Shown piece by piece: positions 1-12,489 of a DNA stretch of 64,000 nt. Every line of letters starts with the position of its first letter. Positions within the stretch are counted from its first letter, which is position 1. The notes beneath the pieces are model-generated. The model ran no database searches, was not told the origin of the DNA, and saw only the letters and a program-made list of their open reading frames with translations. Origin of the DNA: Homarus americanus (Eukaryota > Arthropoda > Malacostraca > Decapoda > Nephropidae); NCBI RefSeq assembly GCF_018991925.1, contig NW_024737068.1:10592563-10656562 (forward strand). Direction: 5' to 3'. The translations under genes were made by a program, and so were the position numbers.

Positions 1-450
1 TTCATTGATTTTTTTTATCGTTTTACAGATAACATGGTCAGGAGGTAGGCATGCCCTCGTGGCTCAGATCTGATTTCTTCTGGGTCAATTCTTCGATGTG
101 GGAATCAATGTGGCCTCACTGTTGCTGGGAGAGATGACGGGCCATCCCTGCACTGTTGGTGGGTATGGCCATCTCCCCGCTTCCAGTGTGGCCATCCTAA
201 TATTGATGGATTACACAATTATACAGCGTAGTGGGTATGGCCACCCCTGTACTAGGTTAGGGTGTGGCAGGTCCTTGATTACGGGTGGGCGTGGGCGTCT
301 TTCAGAGAGTGAGTAGGTAGAGAAATTCCTTTTACTGTGGACGGCTATGGCCACCCCTGGCTGTTGGTACCATTACTACACTGCACTCTGGGTGTGGTCA
401 TGGAAGTGTTCTAGACAGGTGCGGTCCTCCATGTAAAGAGATGGTATGGC
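1..450. repeat. Degenerate GGCCA/CCCTG-containing repeat
   Basis: The motif TATGGCCAYCCCTG or close variants recurs about six times at irregular spacing of roughly 40 to 110 bases, with other text between. It behaves like a decayed minisatellite. The short open frames here follow the repeat and have no protein-like character. No gene is supported. Confidence 0.5.
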
Positions 451-747
451 CATCCCTGGAGTGTGTGTGAGATAAGGCAAGGTGCGCTCACCCCTCACAA
501 CCACAGATGCAAGCATCAGAATGCAGACGTGAGTGCAAACACATTAATTCACTTACACATACGCACAGAAACATATACATACAGTCACAGACTCAGATAT
601 TTACACGTTGACACACCCACTCACCTTTACACAAACGCTTACAAACATGTTCACATACACTGGTGTGGAAATACAAACACAGTCATGGATACATTTATCT
701 ACAATTTCTTGCTCTCAAATACACACTTAATACACACTCATATGTAC

Positions 748-751
<4 letters not shown>

Positions 752-807
<56 letters not shown>
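752..807. repeat. (CA)n microsatellite
   Basis: An uninterrupted run of CA dinucleotides about 56 bases long. It is flanked on the left (from about 530) by CACA-rich, less regular sequence and on the right by the ACCACA satellite. Open frames through it on either strand (Thr-His or Val-Cys runs) are by-products. Confidence 0.95.
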
Positions 808-808
<1 letters not shown>

Positions 809-829
809 AACATGTAGCGACATATGTGT

Positions 830-3360
830 AACACACTAAAAAACATACACCACCACATGTACACCATAAAAAATGTGCATCTTATTAACAAATATACATC
901 ACCAGACACCACATTAACATACCTACCACCACACTACATACACACATCACACCAACAATGTACACAGACACACCTCAACACGAACGGTATACCACACTGC
1001 ACCTCAGTGCACATCACCGCACCACACTACATCACGTTGCAAAATACCACGATGTACTGCACCATAGTGCACCACACTGCACCAAATTGGACCACACAAC
1101 GTCACAATTCTTCATATTGTACTACACCATGCCAGAGCACACCACACATTGCGTTACAGTGTGCCATACCACACTGTTCCACAGTTTGCCACATATGACC
1201 ACATCATACTAAACCACACTGCACGATACAACTCTACTTAACATCACACTTCGCCATACCATACCATGAACACTGCACTACTCCACACTCCACCACATGA
1301 AATCATAGGACATTACACCACTGCACATGGCACTACACCACACTAATCCACACCACATCACACTGTACCACACTACACAGCAGTACATCGCACCACACAA
1401 ATTTACACAACACAACTCACAAACCACACCACAACACACAACGTCAAACCTCAGCACTCTTCGACACACCACTGCAAACAACACCCCACCACACCTCAAT
1501 GAACCACATCAGATCCCACCATACATCACACCATGATTTACCACACACCACACGACAAAGCACCACACTACACTAATCTTTACAACACCATCATACCTCA
1601 CACTGCATCACACCAGAGCACACCACGTTACATTACACAATACTGCATGGAACCACACCACTCCACTTGAAACTACATCACACCACACTGCATCACACAT
1701 CACAACATAGTGCACTACGCCACACATCATTATGTTTCGTCACTCAACACCATACCACACTAAACAGCATCATACCACACACACCTCACCGCACCAAACC
1801 ACACCACATCACATCACACCACATCGCATTACATCACATGACACCACCCTACATATTACTGCACTACACCTCACTATAACCACACCGTGTCTAAACGAAC
1901 AACACCACAGTGCACTACACGTACTATACCACACCATATTGTATCATACCTAATTACACCACACATACTGCACAACACCATACTGCATCACATTACACTG
2001 AACCACACAACACAGCGCTTCACCACACCGTATAGCACCACACCACACTAAACAACACCACATCAAAATTAACCACACTGAATTGCACTGCACCACATTA
2101 AATCACATTGTACTACATTATATAGCCCGACACTGTACCAATCAGCACCACATAGTGCTGCAGCACACCATTATCCACTACTTTACACCTCACAACAATA
2201 TACCATGCTGCACTACACTACACAACTCAACACTACACCACGCTGCACTGAACCACGGTGCACCACACCATACTTCACTACACAACGCCTCTATACAGCA
2301 CAAATCACAACACTTCACAGTAAATAACTCTGTATCACGCACCACATCACTGCACAACGCTGCACTGCACTGCACCAAACTACATCGCGCTACCTATACT
2401 GCATCACACATTACTGCTCAACACCATACCACACTGCTCCATTATACTCCACTGCACTACATAATACCACATCACACATCAAATCACTCTATACCACATT
2501 GTACCACACAAAAACTATACAAACTGCACAATACCACTATGCACCATACACCATAGTACCACACTGTGCTACAATAGGCTGCACCATACACACTGCACCA
2601 TACCTCACTGCACCACAGAACACATTACCACGCTGTGCTTCAATAAGCTGCATCATACAGCACTACAATACATAACACAGTACCACGCTATGCTCCAATA
2701 GACTGCACCACACTGACCACCAAGAACAACACCACACCACACAACTAATGCACTACACCATACCACAACACCATTCTGCACCTTGATGCATTACACTGTA
2801 TCACACCGCACAAGACTGCATGACAATACACAACACTACTACAGTGCACCACACTTCATCACACCGCAAGAAAGTGGGTCTTATGTGTAGACACAACACA
2901 CTACTATATACTAAACGTCCGAGTCTGAAGGAAGAAATTTGGTCGGCACTGCAATCGACCGCCTTCACTTTCCCAACCCGTAAAGTTAGGTACCCATATA
3001 CAGCTGGGTGGAATGGGAGTGCCCGGGGATCGAACAACCGACCATTAGGGCAAGAGAAGAGTGCTGTATCCACTTGACCGTCGCACGCTTTACACGATTC
3101 AGCATCACATTTCACTGAACTGCATGACACTGCATCACTCGGCAACTCACTGCACCGCTTGTACACCATACACAACACAATGCTTCGCACCATACTGCAA
3201 TGCGCCTCACTGGCCGCACTATCACACTGCACTGTAGTGTTCCGTCTGTTTTACACCACACCACACCACACCACACCACACCACACCACACCACACCGTA
3301 CTACAATACATCTAACCACTCCACACTCCACACCACATTGTACCACTGCAACATACTGCA
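830..3360. repeat. ACCACA-rich degenerate satellite
   Basis: About 2.5 kb dominated by short permutations of ACCACA, CTGCACC and CATCACA, with A/C-rich composition on the + strand and almost no exact long-period copy. It looks like an aged short-unit satellite. Near 3,254-3,297 it becomes a clean (ACCACACC)-type tract of about 44 bases. Many His/Thr-rich open frames follow from the composition and are not genes. A tRNA-derived SINE interrupts it near 2.9-3.1 kb. Confidence 0.85.
2925..3092 (-). mobile_element. tRNA-derived SINE, family 1, copy 1
   Basis: On the minus strand the segment starts with a tRNA-like part: an A-box region resembling GGTCAAGTGGATACAGCACT and a B-box-like GTTCGATCCCC. 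A conserved body with AGCTGTATATGGGTACC follows. The same order of blocks is present near 16.6 kb (minus) and 55.5 kb (plus), which shows a dispersed family. It sits inside the ACCACA satellite, and its composition differs sharply from the flanks. A functional tRNA is unlikely because the tRNA part is imperfect and continues into a shared non-tRNA body. Confidence 0.75.
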
Positions 3361-3389
3361 TCACACTACACCGCACACCACCAATTACA

Positions 3390-3390
<1 letters not shown>

Positions 3391-3445
<55 letters not shown>
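3391..3445. repeat. (CA)n microsatellite
   Basis: A pure run of about 55 bases of CA repeats at the right edge of the ACCACA satellite. Confidence 0.95.
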
Positions 3446-3448
<3 letters not shown>

Positions 3449-3840
3449 CCACCCCGGCGCTGGGGAGGGTGACGGACGTATCGCTGGCAGGATCTGAGGA
3501 GGTGTGCGCCTCTCCCACAATGTTTCATTCACCTCCACCTGTTGACGGTGATCTCAGAGAGTCTATCTCAGGCTTTACCATCCCTCTCCACTCACCAGAA
3601 CATCCCTTTCATGCTGATTACCACCTGTTTTATCCATCCCATCGCTCTGGCGTGTTCGAGCGAGCGGGAAAATAGGAGAAATGTGGCATGGGACGAGATA
3701 GGAAAGAACAGAACATTGTGGAAGAGCGTGAAGTCTGGCGCGAGTGTGGGAGCCGCGGGCCGCTCATTTTATTCTATCATCTCGTTCAGTATTACAAGGT
3801 GCCGGCCAACCCATTATTTGCCTCTTTGTTAACAAGCTCC
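3446..3840. other. Unique-looking stretch, no gene recognised
   Basis: Mixed-composition sequence between the CA satellite and the G-rich minisatellite. Short open frames exist on both strands but none shows a recognisable domain or splice structure. It may be a unique remnant or an unrecognised repeat. Confidence 0.4.
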
Positions 3841-6800
3841 GGCCCGGGCGTGGAGGAGAAGTGCGGGGCAAGGGGGAAAAGTGTGGGGCATCGAGGGAGA
3901 AGCGTGGGGCATGGGGGAGAAGTTTGTGGCATGGGGAAGAAGTGTGGGGCACTCGGGAGAAGTGTGGGGCATGGGGATAAGTGTGGCAGATGAAAGAGAA
4001 GTGTGGAGCTTGGGGTAAAAGAGTGGGGCTCGGGGTGAAGTTGGGGCATGGGGAGAAGTGGGAAATGGGGGAAGTGTGGGGCACGATGGAGAGTGTGGGG
4101 ATGGGGGAGAAGTGTGCGGCATGGGGAGATGGGGGGGAGAAGTGTGGGGCATCGAGGAAAAGCATGGGGCATGGGGGGATTTGTGGCATGGGGAAGAAGT
4201 GTGGGGCACTCAGGAGAGTGTGGGGCATGGGGATAAGTGTGACAGATGAAAGAGAAGTGTGGGCTTGGGGTAAGAGTGGGGCTCAGGGTGAAGTTGGGGC
4301 ATGGGGAAGATGTGGGAGATGGGGAGAAGTGTGGGGCACGATGGAGGATGTGGGGATGGGGGAGAATGTGGGGCATGGGGGGAAGTGTGGGGCATGGGGG
4401 AGGGTGTGGGGCATAGGGGGATGGGGGGTGTGGGGCATGGATGCGGGGAATGGGGGAGGTGTGGGGCATGGAGAGGGTGTGGGGCATGGGGGGAAAGAGT
4501 GTGGGGTTAAGTGGGGGAGGTGTGGGGCATGGGGGAGAGTGTGGGGAGTGGGAGAAGTGTGGGCATGAGGAAAAGTGTGGGGCAGAGAGGTGTGGGGCAT
4601 GGGGGGTGTGAGCATGGGGCAGAGTGTGGAGCATAGGGGGGGGTGGGGCATGATTAAACGTGTGGGGCATGGGGAGAGAGTGTGGGGCATGGGGGAGAGT
4701 GTGGGACACGGGGAAAAGTGTTGGGGCGTGGGGAAAGAGTGTGGGGCATAGGGAGAGTGGGGGATTAGGGTGGGGCATGGGGCAGTGTGGGGCATGGGGG
4801 AGGTGTGGGGCATAGGGAAAGTGTGGGGATGGGGAGGTGTGGGGAATGGGGAGAGTGTGGAGCATAGGGGAGGTGTGGGCATGGTTAAGTGTGGGGCATG
4901 GGGGAAAAGTGTGGGGCACAGGGGAGAGTGTGGGGGATGGGGGGAGGGTGTGGGGCATGGGGGTGTGGGGCACGTGGGGGGTGTGGGGAATGGGGGAGGG
5001 TGTGGGCATGGGGGAGAAGTGTGGGGATGGAGGGAAGTGTGGGGCACGTGGAGGTGTGGGGTGCAGGGGAGAGTGTGGGGATGGAGGAGAAGTGTGGGGC
5101 ATGGGGAGGGTGTGAGGGATAAGGAGGGTGTGGGATGGGGGAGGTGTGGGGCATGGGGGAGGGTGTGAGCATAGGGAAGGAGTGTGGGCGTGGGAGAGTG
5201 TGGGAGATGGAGGTGTGAAACATAGGGAGAGTGTGGAACATGGGGAAGAGTGTGGGGCACGGGGAAGTTTGGGGGATGGGGAGGAGTGTGGGACATGGGA
5301 GAGAAGTGTGGGGCACGTGGGGAAAGTGTGGGGCAAGAGGGGGAGTGTGGGGCATGGGGAAGGTGTGGGCATGGTTAAAGTGTGGGGCATGGGGGAGAAG
5401 TGTGGGGCATGGGGAGAAGTGTGGGTCACAGGCAGAAGTGTTGGGGCGTGGGGGGAAAGGTTGGGGCATGGGGAGGGTGTGAGGCATGGGGGAGAAATGT
5501 GGGGCAGGGAGGTGTGGGGCACGGGGGAGGGTGTGTGGGGGATGGGGGAGGGGGTGTGGAGCATGGGGGGGGAAAAGTGTGGGGCACGTGGGGGTGTGGG
5601 GGAATGAGGGGAGGGGGTGGGGCATGGGGGGGAGGTGTGGGGATGGAGGATAAGTGTGGGGCATGGGGGATGTGAAGGATAAAGGGAGGTGTGGGGCATG
5701 GTGAGCAGTGTGGTGGATGGGGAGGGTGTGGGGCATGGGGGAAGTGTGGGGCACGTGGGGGAAGTGTGGGGCTCGGGGGGGAGGTGTGGGGCGTGGAGAA
5801 GTGAGGGGCATGGAGAGAAGTGTGGGGATAAGGGAGGGGGGATGGGGGGAGGTGTGGGGCATGGGGGAGAAATGTGGGGCATAGGGAAGGTGTGGGGGCA
5901 CGGGGGAGAAGTTTGGGGATGGGGCAGGAGTGTGGGGCATGGGGGGAAGTGTGGGGCACGTGGGGAGAAGTGTTGGGGATGGGGGAGGTGTGGGCATGGA
6001 GGAGGGTGTGGGGCACGGGGGAGAAGTGTGGGGATGGGGAGAACTGTGGGGCATGGGGGAGGAGTGTGGGGCACGTGGGAGGTGTGGGGCATAGGGGGTG
6101 TGGGGGCAGGTGGGGAGGGTGTGGGGCATGAGGGGTGGAGTAAGAGGTGTGTGGGGCATGGGGAGGGGGTGTGTGGGGCATGTGGACACGGGGAGGTGTG
6201 GAGTATGGGGGAGGGGAAGTGTGGGGCATGGGGAGAAGTGGGGCACAGGGGGAGGGTGTGGGGCATGTGGGAGGGTGTGGGGCATGGGGGGAGAAATGTG
6301 GGGCATGGGAGGTGTGTGGGAGATGGGGAAGAAGTGTTGGGCATGGGGAGGTGTGGGAGATGGGGAGGTGTGGGGGGAGGTGTGTGGCATGGGGGGATGG
6401 GGAGGGTGTGGGGCATGGGGGGAGGGTGTGGGGCATGGGGGGGGAGGGGGGTGTGGGGCACGTGGGGGAAATGGGGGAGGTGTGGGGCAAAGGGGAGGTG
6501 GGGGATGGAGAAGAATGGGGCATGGGGAAGAAGTGTGAAGGATAGGGAAAGAGGTGTTGGGCATGGGGAGCAGTGTGTGGGGAGATGGGGCATGGGGGGA
6601 TGTGGGGATGGGGGAGGTGTGGGGCGTGGGGAGAATGTGGGGCATGGAGGAGAAGTGTGGGGAAATCGGGGGAGGGTGTGGGGCACGGGGGGAGAAGTGT
6701 GTGGGATGGAGGAGAAGTGTGGGGCATGGGGAGGTGTGGGGGATGGGGGAGGTGTGGGGCATGGGGGAGAGTGTGGGACATGGGGGGGGAGGGTGTGGGG

Positions 6801-7560
6801 CATGTGGGGAGAATGTGGGGCTGGGGGGAGTGTGGGGGATGGGGGAGGGTGTGGGGCATGGGGGGAGGGTGTGGGGCATGGGGCATGGGGGTGTGGGCAC
6901 AGGGGGAGGTGTGTGGGATGGAGGAGAAGGTGTGGGGCATTGGGAGAAGTGTGGGGGGATAGGGGGAGGTGTGGGGCATGGGGGAGAAGTGTGGGGCATG
7001 GGGGAGGGTGTGGGGTGGGGGGAGAATGTGGGGCATGGGGGGGAGGTGTGAGGGATGGGGGAGAATGTGGGGCATGAGGTGGGGGCATGGGGCAGAGTGT
7101 GGGGGCACGGGGAGGGTGGGGAATGAGGGAGGGTGTGGGACATGGGGAGGGTGTGGGGCACGGTGTGGGGGATGGAGTGTGGGGCATGGGCATGGGGGAG
7201 GGTGTGGGGCATGGGAGGGGAGTGTGGGGGTGTGGGGAATGTGGGGCATGGAGGGTGGGGATGGGGGAGAAGTGTGGGGGATGAAGGAGAAGTGAGGGGC
7301 ATGGGGAGGTGTGGGGATGGGGGAAGAGTTGGGGAGGTGTGGGTATGGACGAGAAGTGTGGAGCATTGGGGAGATTTGGGGCGTGGGGGATGTGGGGGAT
7401 GAGGAGTTTGGGGGTGAGGGAGACGTGTGGGTATGGGGGAAAAGTGTGGGGGATGAGGAAGAAGTGTTCGGTGTTATGGAGAGTCCGGGACAGGAGAGAG
7501 CATTGTAGAGTGTGTGGGGAAAATGGGCAGTGTAAAGAAGTGTAGTGCATAAGTAGGAAT
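3841..7560. repeat. G-rich minisatellite, about 20-bp unit
   Basis: About 3.7 kb of imperfect tandem copies close to GTGTGGGGCATGGGGGAGAA, with units of about 17 to 23 bases. The + strand is almost free of C outside the GGCAT core, so purine and G-run density is very high: four or more runs of GGGG fall within most 40-base stretches, which is compatible with G-quadruplexes. The array keeps very long open frames on the minus strand (over 1,200 codons of Pro/His/Cys/Thr/Ser) because the C-rich strand lacks T-A-initial stops. These are not credible genes. Confidence 0.95.
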
Positions 7561-7760
7561 GTAGAGAAGTCCTTTACGTGAGGAAGGTGGTTCGTGAGAG
7601 GAAAGTGTGGGAAAGGATAAAGAAGATTGGGGAGGGAGAGGAAAGTGTGAGACGGGAGAAGGAAAAGTGGGACGGGAGAAGGAAGAGTGGGAAGGGAGAA
7701 GAAAGTGTGGGGCGGGAGAAGAAAGTGTGGGACGGGGGAGATGGAACGCAGGGCGGAATA
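7561..7760. repeat. Purine-rich tandem repeat (GGGAGAAGGAAAGTGTGGGAC type)
   Basis: About 200 bases of imperfect copies of a 20- to 22-base unit with the shape GGGAGAAGAAAGTGTGGGAC. It is clearly related in composition to the preceding G-rich array but richer in A, and probably a diverged edge of it. Confidence 0.7.
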
Positions 7761-7881
7761 CGGCGAAGAGGATGGGGTCAGAGGGAAGGATGTTGGAAGG
7801 TGGAAAGGTCAACAACAGACGGGAAAAATAATTAGGGATAAACACAGGTGGATGTGAAACAGCAAAGGAGAACTATGGATG

Positions 7882-7886
<5 letters not shown>

Positions 7887-7941
<55 letters not shown>
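7887..7941. repeat. (GA)n microsatellite
   Basis: An uninterrupted GA run of about 55 bases. Confidence 0.95.
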
Positions 7942-7943
<2 letters not shown>

Positions 7944-9309
7944 AAAAACTGGAAAAGAGAAGTGTGTGTGTGTCTTAGTGGTAAAAGTCGGGGCTTAGAT
8001 AGCGTGGGATTAGGGTTTGATAGGATGGGATAGATAAAAACTTTAGAATGGTTAGGATGAGATCGGTGGTGGTTATTATGGTGGTTAGGGTGGTGAGGAC
8101 ATAGGGGGCTGGCTGATAAGGCGTGACACGGGACTTATAAAGACAGTTATATTCCCTTAAGTATCTTTTAAAGAGAACCACATTTGTTTACCGGAGAACG
8201 ACCGCTTGTTACTATTCGATCTTTTATCTTTGAATCTTATGGCTGAATAAGCAGTTTCAGGTTCAGATGGGGTGTGATATGGGATAGATGTAGACGATTA
8301 GGAATTTATAGGATAGGGATGGAATGGTGGATATTGTAGAGCAGAGAAAGGATCGGGAATGGATAGCGTGTTAGAAGGAATTGGTCGGGTAGGGCACATT
8401 GATATCACAGAAGACGGCAAATAGGAAGAAAGATAGCGGGATAAGAAACAGTCAGGAGGAAGTGTTGTGAGTTAAGGTGAAGAACCTGTGAAAGTAAAAA
8501 GGATAATAATCTGGGGAGAAAAGGACACAAATATTTATTAATAATAAGGATAAATAAAGGACAAAAATATTGTTGGTAGGTGTTTGGGGATAGGTTGGAT
8601 GTAATACACTTGGGATGAAGTGTGGAGCGGTCAAGCAGCGATAGAGGAGAGGTCAGGGTAGCGATGTGATGGAGGGGGGTGGAGGGAGAGGGTTAGTTAA
8701 AGAAAGATTCAACATATACCGTCACATAACTAACAAGTAAAATACTAGATGTGATAAATGTGGGAGGAAGAAATACACAAACAGAATTATACAAATAAAC
8801 ACAATAAAACAAGCGGGATAAAGATACAAAATACAGTAAAGGAAATTCACCTTTAACATAATCGTTGAAGCAGAGAAATAAAAACTCAGTAGTCAGAGCA
8901 ATGACAAAGCGAGAGACGTAAAGGAGACAGGCCATGAGAGAACCACACACACAATAACAAGACAATGGCTCTCTAATGGGACATAATGGAGAACTTGGAG
9001 GCGTGGGTGAACATAGCATAATAGCGCGAGGTTTGCCTTCTCAACATAGCCCGTCCATCCTCTGCGTGGGTGAGGCAAACACACACACACACACACACAC
9101 ACACCCGTGTCGGAGTCTTCCTCTGATAGCTAAATAAGCAAAATTACTATGTCGTAAATCCTCGCATTAGCAAAAAGCATATATAATCAGGACTAAACTA
9201 ACAGTCCCACGCTTGAAAATAAGTACTTGCTACAAGAAATATACGTCGTTGATATGGACCCCATATCGTCTCGTATTACTGGTGTAAATATAATTAGGCC
9301 CGTATCTTA
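7942..9309. other. No gene recognised; G/A-rich then A/C-rich low-complexity
   Basis: The first part (to about 8,690) is rich in GGGATAGG- and GGTTAGGG-like words without a fixed period. The rest is ordinary AT-rich sequence with a short (CA)n run at 9,078-9,104. I see no exon, RNA gene or mobile element that I can name. Confidence 0.5.
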
Positions 9310-9720
9310 TCTTGAGTGAGCGGCGGTGTGGTCCAACCAGCCAGGGAGGGTCGACTTGATGTGATTCAGCCAGCCAGGAGGGTCGACCTTATGTGATTCA
9401 ACCAGCAAGGAGGGTCGACCTTATGTGATTCAGGCAACCAGGAAGGTCGACATGATGTAATATAGCGAGGCAAAGATGGCCGGCCTGTGGTCCAACTTGG
9501 TCTTATGGTCTAGTCAGCTAGGGACGGCCGGCCTGGTGTGATTTAGCCAGCTAGGGACGGCCGGCCTGTGGTCCAACTTGGTCTTATGGTCTAGCCAGCT
9601 AGGGACGGCCGGCCTGGTGTGATTTAGCCAGCTAGGGACGGCCTGCCTCTGGTCCAACTTGATCTTATGATCTAGTCAGATAGGGATGGCCGGCTTGGTG
9701 TGGTGTGAGCACACACTAAG
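9310..9720. repeat. Tandem array with GGGACGGCCGGCCT core
   Basis: About ten copies of a unit of roughly 34 to 37 bases built as CCAGCTAGGGACGGCCGGCC plus TGGTGTGATTTAG or TGTGGTCCAACTTGGTCTTATGGTCTAG. The left copies carry GGGTCGACC in place of GGCCGGCC. The right half shows a higher-order period of about 70 to 105 bases in which two unit types alternate, so the array grew in at least two steps. Confidence 0.85.
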
Positions 9721-10800
9721 GTCCGCCAGCCTGGCAATAATACCCTCTAATGGACACAAACGTGGCCTTATCACACACACACAGACGTGCACACACCACG
9801 TATTACACAACAAGACAACACTGATATAATCTACCAGGTTTTTCTTTCTTCTTCTTAAGCGGAAAATGGTATCCGCATCTTAATGTCCAATAATATTATG
9901 CTCGTTTCTCCTCGCCGTGAAACTGTTTTACATAGGTAATTACTACCGTACGAATTTATGAACCGGCATAAGAAAAAAAAATAAGGAAAGTGAGAGAAGA
10001 GAAAAAGTTGAGTTTAAGTAAGGCGCCAATTCTCCTTCGTCTCACTGTTGAGTATAATTAGGTCCATATCTATCTGTGGTGAAGATAATTAGGCTGGTAC
10101 CCCCCTCCTGCTGTCTGTCAGCGTTATCAAGCCGCATCAGACTCGCAAGCCCTGATGAGCTCCGATCAATCGCTTTTTATTGCCTTTTAATAGTGCACAT
10201 AATCGGGATGTTTGTGCTGCTCGATTGTTGTTTTTTTCGGCCTTCGATGACGACTGATAATACTATAATAGGCAGCTGATCGTAATAGAGAAAGCAAATG
10301 CGGTAAAAGTTAGGAGAGGAGAGTGAAAATCAGGCTCAAGATATCCTGTTTTAGTTCACTGCTGCGTCTGTAAGAAAATAAAGTGGTCAGGTAGAGCATT
10401 TTTGTTACTGTTTGCACCATTAAAGGTTTAATCCAGCATCTGTTGCCTTAACTAAGAAATATTAAGGATTGGCTTTATTTTTTCGTGTTCTTCGTGTTAT
10501 CGTTGGTGATGGCTGCCACTAGTGGAAGCTGCCCTCCACTAACTGATGCACTCACACATACTCGTACACTGAGCAGGGAGAGTACTGCAGATATTCAACA
10601 TGTACTGTATTTTGTACTAACCTAGACCTTTGCATGTCACCGCACCAACACTTCTAAGACCAAAATCTATCTAGACGGCGAGTGGCTTGTCTCTTATTAG
10701 TGCACAAGTCAACTTAATAAAGCTACTCGTATCTTTAACTAATGAAGTGTTAGGGCATTGACACAAATTCTTATATTTTTACTATTCATATCTTTGCTGA
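9721..10800. other. No gene recognised
   Basis: Ordinary AT-rich sequence. A block beginning ATAATTAGG near 9,290 recurs near 10,053 and 10,087, hinting at an old duplication. No coding or RNA feature supported. Confidence 0.4.
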
Positions 10801-11275
10801 GGAAAATGAATAAGTTTCTAGTGTATAATATTGCCTTTCGTAAGCTGATCAAACCCACAAGCTTTATCATTTTTCATTTTGCTCACAGCTGCCTCACCTT
10901 CTGTTTCCAGAATTGGCATTTCGATATTTATTTCCTTTTTTCTTACTTCCACTATATCTTACCCATCTCTCTTTCTGCTTCAAACAGTATCATATTGTCT
11001 TTGTTTTGAATAGTTCCACAACATTTATTTTCTTGTTTTTTGGTTCATTGGTTTAATCTTTCTGTACATTTCTCTATAATTATGCCTTCTGTCATTATCT
11101 CCAGTCTCTTGCATTTCCTTTCTAAATCGTCTTTCTTGGCCTGTCTGCATTCCCTTTGAATTTCTTTGATTGAAGCACTGTTATTCCCTCTGAGGCAGAC
11201 CAAAGCCACCATTAAAACTTCAGTAAATGTACACACAGCAGTACCTGTGTTAACAACACCTATGTACCTTATCAC
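10801..11275 (-). pseudogene. LINE reverse-transcriptase remnant
   Basis: Read on the minus strand, an open stretch (11,275 to 11,045) is rich in Lys/Arg/Glu, as in the linker before a LINE reverse transcriptase. Further along (about 10,930 to 10,830) the translation reads SKMKNDKACGFDQLTKGNI, which resembles the start of the RT domain in LINEs (a Lys-x-x-Lys-Ala-x-Gly-x-Asp pattern). Stops and frameshifts separate the two parts and no YADD motif is present. The RTE or L2-like class is possible but not resolvable from this fragment. Confidence 0.5.
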
Positions 11276-11503
11276 CTAGTGTCAACCCTTCACCTTGACA
11301 ATATCAAACCCAGCGATAAGGTCCGTTCACTCCACCAATGGTTTTATAGCTTCATTGACACGCAAGCTGAGGGGTAGACTAGGAGTTGGGAAACCACGGA
11401 GAAGTTTTTATTTTACATAATTTTTCATGATATAAAAGTATCACACAAAAGTGTTATTCTCTCTACTTCAGATCCTTCAGCCTGGCATGGAAGCTAAAGA
11501 ATA

Positions 11504-11543
11504 GTGTGTGTATGTGTGTGTGTGTGTGTGTGTGTATGTGTGT
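11504..11543. repeat. (TG)n microsatellite
   Basis: About 40 bases of TG repeats, broken by two TATG interruptions. Confidence 0.9.
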
Positions 11544-11574
11544 GAGGTGGTCAGTGGATGTCTGACCACAAGAG

Positions 11575-11703
11575 ATGGCTAACGAACAACAGCAACCAAA
11601 AGAGCGAGCGGGCGGCGTCGCGGATGTACTCAGAGTAATTGATTTCACGACAGCAGCGTACAAACTGGGGATGTTCATCTTGCGTTATCAGGAGGATGCT
11701 GGT
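11575..11703 (+). CDS. Possible first coding exon, unknown protein
   Basis: An ATG in a favourable context (AAGAGATGGCT) opens about 43 codons of normal amino-acid composition, including RVIDFTTAAYKLGMFILRY, a plausible amphipathic or hydrophobic segment. The frame then runs directly into a 30-bp minisatellite whose translation is a monotonous decapeptide. A GGTAG (11,700) could be a splice donor at the edge of the array. I do not recognise the protein. It may be chance: the stretch is short and no second exon can be linked to it. Confidence 0.25.
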
Positions 11704-12380
11704 AGCTGCCTGGCCCGCCCTGCAGGGGTTTTGACTCTCCTGGCCCGCCCTGCAGGAGTTCTGACACTCCTGGCCCGCCCTGCAGGAGTTTTAACTCTCC
11801 TGGCCTGCCCTGCAGGAGTTCTGACCCTCCTGGCCCGCCCTGCAGAAGCTGTAACTCTCCCGGTCCGCCATGTAATAGTTCTGACTCTGCTGGCCCGCCC
11901 TGCAGGAGTTCTGATTCTCCTGGCCCGCCCTGCAGGAGTTCTGACCCTCCCTGGCCCTCCCTTCATGAGTTCTAACGCTCCTGGCCTGCCATGCAGGAGT
12001 TCTGACCCTCCTGGCCTGCCCCGCAGGAGGTCTGATTCTCCTGGCCCTCCCTGCAGGAGCTTTGACTCTCCTGGCCCGCCCTGCAGGAATTCTGACTCTC
12101 CTGGCCCGCCCTGCAGGAATTCTGACTCTCCTGGCCCACCCTGCAGGAGCTTTGACTCTCCTGACCCGCCCTGTATGAGTTTTAGTTCTCAAAGACCGCC
12201 CTGCAGGAGTTCTAACACTCCTGGCCCGCCCTGCAGGAGTTCTGTCACAGATGATCTCCCGTGTAGGAGTTCTATTTCTCTTACCATGACCTGCTTGAGT
12301 TCTGGCTCTCCTCGACCTCCCTGCTGGAATTCTCTCCCCTTTGTATTACCTTTCAGGAGTTTTGTCATACCTCACCTACT
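11704..12380 (+). repeat. 30-bp minisatellite (block 1)
   Basis: About 22 tandem copies of a 30-base unit containing TGGCCCGCCCTGCAGGAGTT; many copies have a PstI site (CTGCAG). Because 30 is divisible by three, one frame stays open for 269 codons from 11,575, first as repeats of LARPAGVLTL and, after an indel, as repeats of the SPGPPCRSSD type. The minus strand is open as well (Arg-rich decapeptides). Copies become more diverged to the right (after 12,240). Coding use is unproven; the openness of both strands argues for a by-product. Confidence 0.85.
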
Positions 12381-12489
12381 TTGATACATAGATTGCAGAA
12401 AGAGATGGAACTCCTACAGGTGTAGCAGTTACATCTCCTTTTGCTATCTATGTATATCTGGTCCCATTGACCTGCTCTTTATTATTTTA

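Noticed and set aside
463..3472. Many Thr/His- or Val/Cys-rich open frames
   Set aside because: They follow the CA and ACCACA repeats, on both strands, without protein character.
3792..7550. A 1,252-codon minus-strand open frame rich in Pro, His, Cys, Thr
   Set aside because: It mirrors the C-rich strand of the 20-bp minisatellite. It has no domain, all frames are long, and composition tracks the repeat unit.
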